NCBI RefSeq assembly: GCF_000615975.1 | Contig: NZ_BAMP01000036.1 | Location: 1 to 38,865 of the forward strand | Direction of reading: 5' to 3' | Source: Nitratireductor aquibiodomus NL21 = JCM 21793 | GTDB taxonomy: Bacteria > Pseudomonadota > Alphaproteobacteria > Rhizobiales > Rhizobiaceae | DNA length: 38,865 nt | Part shown: positions 9,218 through 17,626 of the stretch, in pieces | Layout: the number at the start of each line of letters is the position of its first letter | Numbering within the stretch: the stretch's first letter is position 1 | Made by a program: the position numbers and the translations under genes | Notes under the pieces: model-generated | Told to the model about the DNA's origin: nothing | The model's database searches: none | What the model saw: the letters and a program-made list of their open reading frames with translations, nothing else

Positions 9218-10420
9218 CTAGCCGGCGGCTGCGGTCTGCCCTGATTTGTCGAGCCGGGCCGCGATGAAACGCTGCAGGCGCTTTGCGGCTTCGCGCAGGG
9301 TTTTTTCGTCCTGGCACATGGAAATGCGAATATGCCCCCTGGCCGCGTTGCCGAAGCTGGCACCGGGTAACACCGCGACGTCTTCCTCGTTGAGGAAATC
9401 CCAGGCGAACTTTTCGCAATCCTCTTCGATGGCCCGGATGTCGAGCATGACATACATGCCGCCTTCCGAGCCGCGCACGATCACGCCGTTCATGCCGCGT
9501 ATGGCATCGAGAAACGCTTCGCGACGACGCGTGTAGAGCTCCGCGATCTCGCGCAGGCCGAAGCCGTTTTCTGCGGCGGCAATGGCCGCGTGGGAGGTGA
9601 AATCGGGCAGTCCATAGGTGGCGACGAGATTGAGGTTGGTCATCACGGCGATCATCCCGGCGGGGCCCGTCAGCCAGCCGACACGCCAGCCGGTCATGCC
9701 ATGGCTCTTCGAAAGCGAGTTGATAACCAGCGTCCGCTCCTTCATGCCGGGCAGGGCGCGAGGCGAGATGTGCTCCTTTTCGGAGCGGATCGTCCAGTAG
9801 ACTTCGTCCGAGAGCAGCCACAGGTCGCGTTCGCGGCAGATCTCTGCAATGCGCTCGATGGTTTCACGGGAGTAGACCGCTCCAGTGGGATTGTTCGGCG
9901 AGTTGATCAGGATCGCGCGTGTATCGGCTTCAAGTGCCGCCTCGATCTCTGAGAGGCTCGGTTCGAAATTGTTTTCCGCGTGGGTTTCGATTTCCGTATA
10001 GCGCCCGCCGGCTGCGCGCACCGTGCCTGGATAGGTGGCGTAGTAGGGCGAGACGATCACGGCATGGGCGCCGGGATCGAGCACTGCCTGAAAGGCAGCA
10101 TAAAGCGCGCCCTGGCCGCCAATGGTGACCATGATCTCGTCAGGGCTGGTCTCTGTGCCGGTGCATTCCTGCGAAAGCGCTGCCAGAGCCGCCCGCAGAC
10201 GGGGAAGGCCGGGAAGCTGGGTATAATGGTGATGCCCGCCCCGCACTGCTTCGACACAGGCTTCGACCGTTCCCTCCGGCGTGTCGAAATCATGATCGCC
10301 GACCGAGAGCATGATGACCCTGCCGCCGGCCTGCTTTCGGGTCATGGCGGCGAAGTGGATTTCCCAGCCATTTTTGCCGGACGGGACGATGCCTGAAATG
10401 CGGGATGAGGGCTTTGGCAT
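9218..10420 (-). CDS. PLP-dependent aminotransferase, fold type I, arginine:pyruvate transaminase (AruH)-like
   Basis: A 400-residue class I/II aminotransferase. The PLP lysine is K238 in NSLSKSHGMTGWRVGW; other landmarks are SPNNPTGA (N177), LLSDEVYW (D205) and the substrate-carboxylate region at the C-terminus. Several stretches (GWEIHFAAM, LSVGDHDFDTP, SLSKSHGMTGWRVGW) resemble Pseudomonas AruH as I remember it. AruH transfers the alpha-amino group of L-arginine to pyruvate, so arginine or a related basic amino acid is the best substrate guess. No other arginine-transaminase-pathway gene is nearby. ATG 10420 is preferred over ATG 10447 because GGAG lies 7 bp upstream of it. It is divergent from the nitroreductase gene. 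Confidence 0.85.
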   Translation of the reverse strand: MPKPSSRISGIVPSGKNGWEIHFAAMTRKQAGGRVIMLSVGDHDFDTPEGTVEACVEAVRGGHHHYTQLPGLPRLRAALAALSQECTGTETSPDEIMVTIGGQGALYAAFQAVLDPGAHAVIVSPYYATYPGTVRAAGGRYTEIETHAENNFEPSLSEIEAALEADTRAILINSPNNPTGAVYSRETIERIAEICRERDLWLLSDEVYWTIRSEKEHISPRALPGMKERTLVINSLSKSHGMTGWRVGWLTGPAGMIAVMTNLNLVATYGLPDFTSHAAIAAAENGFGLREIAELYTRRREAFLDAIRGMNGVIVRGSEGGMYVMLDIRAIEEDCEKFAWDFLNEEDVAVLPGASFGNAARGHIRISMCQDEKTLREAAKRLQRFIAARLDKSGQTAAAG

Positions 10421-10625
10421 TGGTGGCTCCAGGGGCGATCTTGGCATTCGACTTGAAAAAGAGAGGTCCTTCGACTACGAGGACCGGCGCATTGGTCGGC
10501 CTTGTAGCAAATCGACCGGCGTGAGAACAGCATAGTGAATGAGTGCATTTGGTCCTGAACGGATTGCGATATTGATGCAGGGGGCCTGTCGCAGATCCGT
10601 TGAGACTTCCAGGAAGGATGGCGGC

Positions 10626-11333
10626 ATGTTGGCCCCTGAGAAGAAGAACGAACTGTCTGCTGCGGAGATTGTCGACGAGGCGATGCTGACACGTCGCTCC
10701 GTGCGGGCCTTTCTGCCGCGCCCGGTCGACGACGAGACGATCAGGGATATTCTTCGCGTTGCCGCGCGCGCCCCCTCCGGCACCAATATGCAGCCCTGGA
10801 AGGTCTATGTGGTTTCCGGTGAGCGCAAAGGGGCGCTGTCCGACGCGATTCTTGCTTCCGGCGTACGTCCGGAAAAGATCGAGTGGGACGAGTACAAATA
10901 TTATCCGGACAAGTTTTTCGAGCCCTATCTCGCACGGCGCCGTGCGGTGGGCTATGCGCTCTATAGCCTTTTGGGCATCGGCCGGCGCGAAGTGGAGCGC
11001 ATGCGTGCCCAGCACGACCGGAATTTTACCTTCTTCGATGCGCCAGTCGGCCTGATCTTCACCATCGACCGCCGTTTGAACAAGGGCTCGTGGGTCGATC
11101 TCGGCATGTTCCTGCAATCGGTGATGATTGCCGCGCGGGGGCGTGATCTTCATACCTGTCCGCAGGCGGCATTCGCTCCCTACCACAGGCAAATTCGCCC
11201 GATCCTCGGCATTCCCGACGAGGAGATCGTGGTCTGCGGCATGGCGCTCGGCCATGAGGATGTCTCGAAGCCGGAAAACGCACTGCGCAGCGAACGTGCG
11301 CCGCTGGAGGAATTCGTCTCCTTCGTTCGCTAA
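10626..11333 (+). CDS. Nitroreductase family FMN-dependent oxidoreductase
   Basis: A 235-residue NfsB/nitroreductase-fold protein (cytoplasmic, NAD(P)H and FMN). The FMN-binding elements are visible: TRRSVRAFLPRPV (about 22-34), RVAARAPSGTNMQPWKVYVV (44-63), the mid-domain helix WVDLGMFLQSVMIAARG and the C-terminal IVCGMALGHEDVSKPENALRS. Members reduce nitro-aromatics, quinones or enones; the substrate here cannot be read from sequence. The start is ATG 10626 with AGGAAGGA seven bases upstream. Upstream in-frame codons lack a site and would add non-family sequence. The 178-bp gap to the aminotransferase is a shared divergent promoter region. Its stop codon abuts a large palindromic repeat. 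Confidence 0.88.
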   Translation: MLAPEKKNELSAAEIVDEAMLTRRSVRAFLPRPVDDETIRDILRVAARAPSGTNMQPWKVYVVSGERKGALSDAILASGVRPEKIEWDEYKYYPDKFFEPYLARRRAVGYALYSLLGIGRREVERMRAQHDRNFTFFDAPVGLIFTIDRRLNKGSWVDLGMFLQSVMIAARGRDLHTCPQAAFAPYHRQIRPILGIPDEEIVVCGMALGHEDVSKPENALRSERAPLEEFVSFVR

Positions 11334-11475
11334 GTGTCTGATCCAAAAGTCGCCAGACCGGGCTGCAAATGGCGTTTTCCTGCGCTTCGGTGCTCACGTA
11401 CCGCATGTACGCTCCGCTCCGATGCTCGAAAACCGCCATTCTCGCCGCGGCCTGGCGCTTTTTGATTCAGACACT
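11333..11475. repeat. 143-bp imperfect palindromic repeat element
   Basis: A near-symmetrical element centred on 11404. It has terminal arms AGTGTCTGA (11333-11341) and TCAGACACT (11467-11475), inner arms around the CGTAC/GTACG core (11397-11401 and 11407-11411), and matching blocks between (tgcgcttcggtgctcac against gctccgctccgatgctcg, and aaatggcg against cgccatt). It begins on the last base of the nitroreductase stop codon. It has no coding content of its own, and the core resembles an interspersed palindrome I have seen repeatedly in alphaproteobacterial intergenic DNA. It could fold into a long hairpin or cruciform. Confidence 0.7.
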
Positions 11476-11606
11476 AAGCCTGTTCTCCGCACCGACGGTT
11501 GCTTACGAAATTGTAATTTCCCGGCAAGGTCGTCGTAATGTGCGATCGGCCAAGGTCTCTTCGTTCCCTGCCGCTTCCCTTGCGGCGCCCCTACGAGGAG
11601 ACAGAC

Positions 11607-12317
11607 ATGAAGAACAATATCCTTTTGTCGGCCATGGCTCTGAGCCTGATCGCCGGTTCTGCCGCCATCGCCCAGGAGGCTTCTTCTGACGAGGCTGTGC
11701 CCCAGGCTGCCGGCGAGCGCCTGAAAGGCAAAGGCGGCAAGACGATGCGGGGCTTTGCCCGTCTTGATGCAGACGGTGACGGCAGCATCACCATTGAAGA
11801 GTTTTCCGCAGTGCGTCTTGAACGTTTGAAGGCCGCCGATGCGGATGGTGACGGGGTGCTTTCCGAAACCGAGCTTCAGGACATGGTCACGGAGCGCATC
11901 GTCGAGCGCCGGGCGAAGCGTGCCGCACAGCGCCTCGACATTGACGGTGATGGCACCGTCACCATCGCCGAGATCGAAAGCCAGCAGGCGAAGCGCTTTG
12001 CACTCATGGACGCCAATGATGACGGCAAGGTCGACCAACGCGAAATGCGCCGCGGGTTCCGCCAGATGGCCGACAGGCGCGGTGGGCATCATGGAAAGAT
12101 GATGCATCACAAGCGCGACCACAGCGGTGGACCGCGCGGTGACATGCGTCCGGGCGAACCGCCGGCTGAGATGGCACCCGACGCGACAATGGCTGACAAA
12201 AATGCCGGGAGGTGCGAGCTGCCTCCCGGACGATCAAGTCGGTTCGTCTGGGGCTTCCGCGAACCGGCCGATAGGTCCGGTGTCGCCGCGCCGGGCCTAT
12301 CTTCCGAACCTATCTAA
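11607..12317 (+). CDS. Secreted EF-hand calcium-binding protein
   Basis: A 236-residue exported protein. The signal peptide MKNNILLSAMALSLIAGSAA ends about residue 22 (AIAQ). Four EF-hand loops follow in two pairs: DADGDGSITIEE (54), DADGDGVLSETE (78), DIDGDGTVTIAE (111) and DANDDGKVDQRE (135). The acidic loop positions are largely kept, so calcium binding in the periplasm is likely. A His/Met-rich stretch (GGHHGKMMHHKRDH, 159-172) could bind another metal. GAGGAG lies six bases before ATG 11607. The last 40 residues or so look unnatural: they are encoded across the minus-strand sox terminator (12198-12229), and the frame ends eight bases inside the opposing soxG gene. A lost stop near 12190 is suspected. 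Confidence 0.85.
   Translation: MKNNILLSAMALSLIAGSAAIAQEASSDEAVPQAAGERLKGKGGKTMRGFARLDADGDGSITIEEFSAVRLERLKAADADGDGVLSETELQDMVTERIVERRAKRAAQRLDIDGDGTVTIAEIESQQAKRFALMDANDDGKVDQREMRRGFRQMADRRGGHHGKMMHHKRDHSGGPRGDMRPGEPPAEMAPDATMADKNAGRCELPPGRSSRFVWGFREPADRSGVAAPGLSSEPI
12198..12229 (-). terminator. Rho-independent terminator of the soxBDAG operon
   Basis: On the minus strand the 8-bp perfect stem CCGGGAGG/CCTCCCGG (arms 12222-12229 and 12205-12212, 9-nt loop) is followed by CATTTTTG. It lies about 80 bases past the soxG stop. On the plus strand it falls inside the 3' end of the EF-hand reading frame. A second imperfect hairpin (GATAGGTCCGG, 12270-12280, with CCGGGCCTATC, 12291-12301) sits between the soxG stop and this terminator. 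Confidence 0.75.
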
Positions 12318-12900
12318 TTGTATAGCCCACATCTTCTGCCGCCCGGCAAAGCGTTTTGGCAAAAGCTCTTGCAAACGAGCGGAAAACGTAGAACTCGAAG
12401 CGTTTCTCGCCCCGGCGCTGGATTTGCACGAACACATCGTGATGCGCCGTCGCCCGGCCGGCATGGACCGGGAAGGCAGTCAGGCTGAAGTCCAGCGCGA
12501 AGAGCTTGGCCAGAACCCATTCCACCCGCGGACCCTCGATGCTCAGAACCGTGCGCCCGTGGGAGAGATCGGTCACGGTGCCGGTCTCGTCGCCAATGGC
12601 AGCAATGATATCCCCTGCCAGAGCTTCATCCATCCCGCTTACGAGAAACCGGCCGGGGCCGATGTTGAAGGCGCAGGTGCCCTCGCGGCTGGCAGCGCCG
12701 TTTCCGGGCAAGGCCGGAAGCGTGAGACGGCAGGTGGCGGAAATGCTTTCTGCCAGTGCTTTCTCTTTGCCGGGCCAGGCATTCGCCTCGACAATCGAGC
12801 CCTTCAAGACTTCGGATATCGTGACGCCGTTTCCGTCGGCGAAGTCACCATGGGAGCCGGGGCGGAAACCGCCGCCCAGCGGTGATGCGCGCTCAACCAT
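12310..12900 (-). CDS. soxG: Sarcosine oxidase gamma subunit
   Basis: A 196-residue gamma subunit of heterotetrameric sarcosine oxidase, the last gene of soxBDAG. The sequence has a GcvT/TrmE-fold character typical of the family (CAFNIGPGRFLVSGMDEALA, VTDLSHGRTVLSIEGPRVEWVLAKLFALDF, FYVFRSFARAFAKTLCRAAED). The gamma subunit holds the complex together and contributes to the interface; it carries no catalytic cofactor. ATG 12900 overlaps the soxA 3' end by eight bases. Longer in-frame starts would run into soxA and are not needed. Length is normal for the family. Confidence 0.93.
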   Translation of the reverse strand: MVERASPLGGGFRPGSHGDFADGNGVTISEVLKGSIVEANAWPGKEKALAESISATCRLTLPALPGNGAASREGTCAFNIGPGRFLVSGMDEALAGDIIAAIGDETGTVTDLSHGRTVLSIEGPRVEWVLAKLFALDFSLTAFPVHAGRATAHHDVFVQIQRRGEKRFEFYVFRSFARAFAKTLCRAAEDVGYTIR

Positions 12901-15886
12901 GCATGCGCTCCCCATCCGGATCGAAGAAATGGTGGCTGACGACCTCCACCTGACCGAAGCGCCGGCGTAGCGGATCGGAAAGCAGGACCCGCGTTCCATG
13001 GCGCGCCTTGCCGCCCCTGACGAGCGCCAGGCCGATGTATTTCTGCAGAGCCGGTGAGTAGCAATAGGCCGTCACATGACCGATGCTTTCTCCCGGCTCA
13101 TCTGAACTGCCGCGCTCTACCAGATGCGCGCCGCCGCCGAGCTTCTGGCCATCGAGCGAGACGATGCCGACGAGCCGCAGCCGGTTCCTGTCGATCAGGG
13201 CAGGGCGGTCCATCAGGCCCGAACCGATGAACGGCTTTTTCTTGGACAGCATCCAGTCGAGATAAAGATCGCGGGCCGTGGTCCGGCCATCGATCTCGGC
13301 GCCTGTCACGTGCCCTTTCTCGATGCGCAGTGCGCCAAGCGCCTCCATGCCGTATGGCGTGATGTCGAAGGGTTCGCCTGCTTCCATCAGCGCTTCCCAC
13401 ACATGCTGCCCATGACCGGCGCCGCAATAAACCTCATAGGCGCGTTCGCCGGAAAAGGAGAGGCGGCAGATCATGACGAGCGCACCGTCAATCTGGCCAT
13501 GAACAATGCCCATGAAGGGCAGCGTCTCATTGTCGACTTTGGTCCCCGTCACGCAGCGCTCCAGCACTGCGCGGGCCTGCGGGCCGGCGATCGCGGCGCC
13601 CGCCCACTGGTCCGTCACCGAGGTCAGGTGCACTCTGAGATCGGGCCAGAGAACGTCGAGGCAATATTCCAGATGCTGCATCACCGCGCCTGCATTGGCG
13701 GTGGTTGTGGTCATCAGGAAATCGGTTTCGCCGAGCCGCCAGGTGGTGCCGTCGTCGAAGGCGATGCCGTCTTCGCGCAGCATCAGACCATAGCGGGCCT
13801 TGCCCACTTTCAGCGTGGAGAAAGTGTTGGTGTAGACGCGATCAAGGAAGGTGGCGGCATCGGGGCCCTTGACCGCGATCTTGCCCAGTGTGGAGACATC
13901 GACAATGCCCACGGAGCGGCGCACCGCCGCTGCCTCGCGGATGTAAGCCTGTTCGACCGTTTCACCAGCACTTGCGTAGACCAGCGGGCGGTGCCAGAGA
14001 CCCGCCGGGGTCATCTCGGCGCCGTGTTCCACATGCCAGTCATGCATGGGGGTGAAGCGCTCGGGCTTCAGATCGCCATAGCGTTCCGCAGCCAAAGCAC
14101 CGATGGCCACCGGGGAGTAGGGCGGGCGAAACCGCGTTGTGCCCGCCTCGGGGATCGTGATTCCGCGGGCTGCGGCCATAATGGCCAGCCCCGGGACATT
14201 CGAGGTCTTGCCCTGGTCAGTCGCCATGCCGAGCGTCGTGTAGCGCTTAAGATGCTCGACGCTGACGAAACCTTCGCGGTGCGCGAGCCGCACATCGTCG
14301 GCGGTCACATCGTGCTGGAAGTCAACGAAAGCCTTGCCCCTGCCGCGAATTTCAAGAACCGGCGCTGGCGCAGGATTGAGCGCTTCGGGCGCTATTTCAG
14401 GTAGTCTGGCGCGGGATGGGCGCTTGCCGGCGCATTTCAGGCCCGCATCGCGGCCACTTGCCAGCGCGTCGGCCGAGCTGAATTTGCCAAGGAATGCGCC
14501 GGCACCCGTCCAGCGTTGCGCTGGCTCGGGGGGCAGGAACGCCTGTTTATCCTCATCCCAGACCGGCTTCGCGCCCGCCTGGCTTGCCAGATGAAGCACC
14601 GGCTGCCAGCCACCGGAAACCGCGAGACTGTCGCATTCAAGTGGCCGTGCTTCTCCCGAAAGCCTGCCCGTTTCCGCGTCGAACGCCTGAACAAGTGCTC
14701 CGGATAACGCACGGCTGCCCTTTGTGCCGGCGACGGCACGACCGGTCAGCGGCACTACGCCCGCCTCGGTGGCAAGTGCGGTGGCCGCATCACCGATCCG
14801 TGGACGCACATCGACAATGGCTGCGATATGGCCGCCAGCGCGCTTGATAGCAACCGCAGCCTCGTAGGCGCTGTCATTGTTGGTAAAGAAGATGGTTCTG
14901 TTTCCGGGCAGAACGCCGAATTCTGTGGCATAGCGGCGCGTGGCGCCGGCCAGCATGACGCCGGGACGGTCGTTGCCGGGAAAGACGATGGGGCGTTCCA
15001 GTGCGCCCGTCGCCAGAACCACGTCGCGGGCACGGATTGTCCAGTGCCGCTGGCGCGCGTGTCCCTTCGGCGTGCGGGCCACATGATCGTGGACGCGTTC
15101 AAGCGCGGCCAGCGTGTTGCCGTCATAATAGCCCCAGACCGCAGTGCGCGGTAAGAGACGTACAGTGTCGAAGCGGGTGAGCCGTTCCGTCAGCTCCGCC
15201 ACCCATTGATGGGCGGGTTTTCCGTCGAGGGTCTCGTCCGACCAGCGGGCGAAGCCGCCGGTCTGCGGTTCCTGTTCGGCCAGGATCACGCGCTTTCCGG
15301 CCTTTGCAGCAGCCTCGGCTGCCATCAGGCCGGCGATGCCCCCGCCCACCACCAGAACGTCGCAGAAGGCGTTCACCCGCTCGTAGCGCGAGGGGTCAGC
15401 CTCGTAATCGGCTCTGCCAAGACCGGCGGCACAGCGGATGAAATGTTCGCACATCATCCAGAAGCGCGTGCCCTTGAGTGGCCCGATCACCGGGCCCATG
15501 AAGGTCTTGTAGTAGAAGCCCGCACCGATCAGTCGACCGCCGAGCTGGTTTACCGCTCCAAGATCCCATGCCAGAGAGGGAAAGCGGTTCTGGCTTTCCG
15601 CACGCAGCCCGTCATAGATTTCGATCTGCGTGGCAGGAATGTTGGGCTCGCGCACGCCTTCCCGCAACAGCGTCACGAGCACGTTCGGTTCGTCGATACC
15701 GGCGCTGAAGACACCGCGCGGGCGATGATATTTGAACGAGCGGCCTGCGAGTGAAACGCCATTGGCGAGAAGCGCCGAGGCCAGCGTGTCTCCGGCATGA
15801 CCGGTGTAGCTCTCGCCATCAAACGTAAAGCGAATGGTGCGGGCGCGGTCTATCAGCCCGCCCGTTCTGGTGCGGCGGGGGCTCAT
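12893..15886 (-). CDS. soxA: Sarcosine oxidase alpha subunit
   Basis: The 997-residue large subunit. The N-terminal domain (about 15-100) has the ferredoxin-like fold motif of the family (IRFTFDGESYTGHAGDTLAS, SFKYHRPRGVFSAG). It is followed by a dinucleotide-binding domain (DVLVVGGGIAGLMAAEAA, 176-193) that binds NAD+, with a second Gly-rich segment near VVLATGALERPIVFPGNDRPG. The C-terminal 390 residues are a GcvT-like aminomethyltransferase domain, which hands the methylene group from sarcosine to tetrahydrofolate. The complex oxidises sarcosine to glycine, H2O2 and 5,10-methylene-THF (formaldehyde when THF is absent). The start overlaps the soxD stop by four bases (ATGA). Full length, no break. 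Confidence 0.96.
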   Translation of the reverse strand: MSPRRTRTGGLIDRARTIRFTFDGESYTGHAGDTLASALLANGVSLAGRSFKYHRPRGVFSAGIDEPNVLVTLLREGVREPNIPATQIEIYDGLRAESQNRFPSLAWDLGAVNQLGGRLIGAGFYYKTFMGPVIGPLKGTRFWMMCEHFIRCAAGLGRADYEADPSRYERVNAFCDVLVVGGGIAGLMAAEAAAKAGKRVILAEQEPQTGGFARWSDETLDGKPAHQWVAELTERLTRFDTVRLLPRTAVWGYYDGNTLAALERVHDHVARTPKGHARQRHWTIRARDVVLATGALERPIVFPGNDRPGVMLAGATRRYATEFGVLPGNRTIFFTNNDSAYEAAVAIKRAGGHIAAIVDVRPRIGDAATALATEAGVVPLTGRAVAGTKGSRALSGALVQAFDAETGRLSGEARPLECDSLAVSGGWQPVLHLASQAGAKPVWDEDKQAFLPPEPAQRWTGAGAFLGKFSSADALASGRDAGLKCAGKRPSRARLPEIAPEALNPAPAPVLEIRGRGKAFVDFQHDVTADDVRLAHREGFVSVEHLKRYTTLGMATDQGKTSNVPGLAIMAAARGITIPEAGTTRFRPPYSPVAIGALAAERYGDLKPERFTPMHDWHVEHGAEMTPAGLWHRPLVYASAGETVEQAYIREAAAVRRSVGIVDVSTLGKIAVKGPDAATFLDRVYTNTFSTLKVGKARYGLMLREDGIAFDDGTTWRLGETDFLMTTTTANAGAVMQHLEYCLDVLWPDLRVHLTSVTDQWAGAAIAGPQARAVLERCVTGTKVDNETLPFMGIVHGQIDGALVMICRLSFSGERAYEVYCGAGHGQHVWEALMEAGEPFDITPYGMEALGALRIEKGHVTGAEIDGRTTARDLYLDWMLSKKKPFIGSGLMDRPALIDRNRLRLVGIVSLDGQKLGGGAHLVERGSSDEPGESIGHVTAYCYSPALQKYIGLALVRGGKARHGTRVLLSDPLRRRFGQVEVVSHHFFDPDGERMHG

Positions 15887-16158
15887 GCGGCGTCTCCGCT
15901 GTCCGCACTTCTGGCGAAGGCGACCGAGCGAATTTCATGTGTCAGCGTGTCGCGCTCCACCACCAGATGCGCGCGGCATCCCCCGGCGTGCTGCCAGTAT
16001 TCGCGGTGCAGCCCTGCCGGATTCGGCCGGTTATAGACATAGTCGAGCCAGGCTTTCGTATCGGTGGAAGCGGGATCAGGGCGCGTGCGCGTCGCGTCGC
16101 CCTGGTAGGAGAATTCGGCGAGGTCGCGGGGGCCGCAATGCGGGCAGTCGATCAGCAT
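15883..16158 (-). CDS. soxD: Sarcosine oxidase delta subunit
   Basis: A 91-residue zinc-binding delta subunit. The likely ligands are C5 and C8 in LIDCPHCGPRD, and H57 and C61 in QHAGGCRAHL. This Cys-Cys-His-Cys pattern is known from corynebacterial SoxD, with nearly the same spacing. The body matches the family (EFSYQGDA, DTKAWLDYVYNRPNPAGLHREYW). ATG 16158 has GAGGGA 6 bp upstream. The gene lies 10 bp after soxB and overlaps soxA by four bases, so the order is soxB-soxD-soxA-soxG. Confidence 0.95.
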   Translation of the reverse strand: MLIDCPHCGPRDLAEFSYQGDATRTRPDPASTDTKAWLDYVYNRPNPAGLHREYWQHAGGCRAHLVVERDTLTHEIRSVAFARSADSGDAA

Positions 16159-16168
16159 GGCGTGTCCC

Positions 16169-17428
16169 TCAATGCAGTTTGGGTGTCGGGCCATGGCCCG
16201 TTTCGTCAATCGCCGCACCGCGCTCGAAGCGGCTGAGCGTGAAGGGCGCGTTGATGGCGTGGGGTTCGTCCCTGGCGATGGTCCAGGCGAAGGAATAGCC
16301 GGAGGCAGGCGTCGCCTTGAACCCGCCATAGCACCAGCCGCAATTGAGATAGAGGCCGGGCAGGGGCCCTCTGGTTATGATGGGGGACCCGTCCATCGAC
16401 ATGTCCATCACCCCGCCCCAGGAGCGCAGCAGTCTCAGCCGCGCGACGGCCGGGAACATGGCACAGATTTCGCTCATCACGTCTTCCGCCGCGGGAAGGT
16501 TTCCACGCTGGGCGTAAGAATTGTAGAAATCGAGACTGCCGCCAAAGACCAGCCCGCCCTTGTCGGACTGCGACATGTAGAGATGGCCTGCACCGAAGGT
16601 CACGACGCAGTTCACGAAGGGCTTGATCGCTTCCGAAACGAAAGCCTGAAGGACGTGGCTCTCAATGGGGAAGCGTTCGATGCCGGCACGCTGCAACACC
16701 CGGCTGGTGCTGCCGGCAACCGCCAGCGCCACTTTCTTTGCCCGAATGTCGCCTCTTGTGGTGGAAACGCCGGTGATCTGATCGCCGTCGCGCAGGAAGC
16801 CTGTCACCTCGCAATTCTCGATCAGATCGACACCGCGTCGGTCGGCGGCGCGTGCATACCCCCATGCGACCGCGTCATGGCGGGCCGTGCCCGCACGCGG
16901 CTGCAGAAGCCCGCCGGCGATGGGAAAACGCGCTGAGCCGGAGGTGTCCAGACCCGGCACCTTGCGTGCGATCTCCTGCGGCGTCAGCCATTCGGCGTCC
17001 ACGCCGCCATGGCGCATGGCGTTGCCGCGGCGGATGAAAGCGTCGGCCTGGCCGGGGCTGTGGGCAAGGTTGAGAACGCCGCGCTGCGAGAACATCACAT
17101 TGTAGTTGAGCTCATGGGAGAGGTTTTCCCAGAGTTTCATGGAAAATTCGTAGAAACGGAGGGATTCGGGCAAAAGATAGTTGGAGCGCACAATCGTGGT
17201 GTTGCGGCCGATATTTCCGGAGCCGAGCCAGCCCTTTTCCAGTACGGCAACGTTGGTGATGCCGTGTTCGGCTGCAAGATAATAGGCGGTTGCCAGACCA
17301 TGTCCGCCGCCGCCGATGACGATGACGTCGTATCTCGGTTTGGGATCGGGCTTGCGCCAGGCCGGTTTCCAGTCCCGATTGCCTGAAAGAGCATTCTTCA
17401 GAAGCGAAAGAGCTGAATATTCCGCCAT
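16169..17428 (-). CDS. soxB: Sarcosine oxidase beta subunit
   Basis: The 419-residue catalytic flavoprotein of the DAO family. FAD-binding Rossmann motif YDVIVIGGGGHGLATAYYLA (33-52), followed by the family's GSGNIGRNTTIVRSNYL. H184 in AGTARHDAVAWG corresponds by position to the histidine that binds FMN covalently in corynebacterial SoxB (H173 with a shorter N-terminus). The C-terminal FAD contact SWGGVMDMSMDGSPI and the GWCYGGFKATPASG segment are intact. It is the first gene of the operon. The ribosome site before ATG 17428 is weak. A 198-bp divergent region separates it from the mechanosensitive channel gene and should hold the operon promoter. Confidence 0.96.
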   Translation of the reverse strand: MAEYSALSLLKNALSGNRDWKPAWRKPDPKPRYDVIVIGGGGHGLATAYYLAAEHGITNVAVLEKGWLGSGNIGRNTTIVRSNYLLPESLRFYEFSMKLWENLSHELNYNVMFSQRGVLNLAHSPGQADAFIRRGNAMRHGGVDAEWLTPQEIARKVPGLDTSGSARFPIAGGLLQPRAGTARHDAVAWGYARAADRRGVDLIENCEVTGFLRDGDQITGVSTTRGDIRAKKVALAVAGSTSRVLQRAGIERFPIESHVLQAFVSEAIKPFVNCVVTFGAGHLYMSQSDKGGLVFGGSLDFYNSYAQRGNLPAAEDVMSEICAMFPAVARLRLLRSWGGVMDMSMDGSPIITRGPLPGLYLNCGWCYGGFKATPASGYSFAWTIARDEPHAINAPFTLSRFERGAAIDETGHGPTPKLH

Positions 17429-17626
17429 GCGCCGCCATTCTTTTTGCCTGACCCAGCCTTAAGCTATAGGACACGCTAGACGCCGGAGGCAAATAAAGCG
17501 CCATGGCTTTGCACAGGCCCGACCCTGATGCGCCGATAAGCTTGCTGCGCAGGCGTCGCTCAGGCAATGTCCGCGTATCGACACTGACCTCCGATTGCAT
17601 GTGATTCCGTGAGAAGACTGACAGAA

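Noticed and set aside
10290..11255. 321-codon minus-strand frame across the nitroreductase and aminotransferase promoter
   Set aside because: It would cross the divergent promoter and run antisense to the nitroreductase; no motif seen.
12901..12999. Longer soxG start inside soxA
   Set aside because: The extra 33 residues are a shifted reading of the soxA end; ATG 12900 fits the family length.
13124..14404. 426-codon plus-strand frame inside soxA
   Set aside because: Antisense to a full-length, motif-complete soxA; composition is that of a complement frame.
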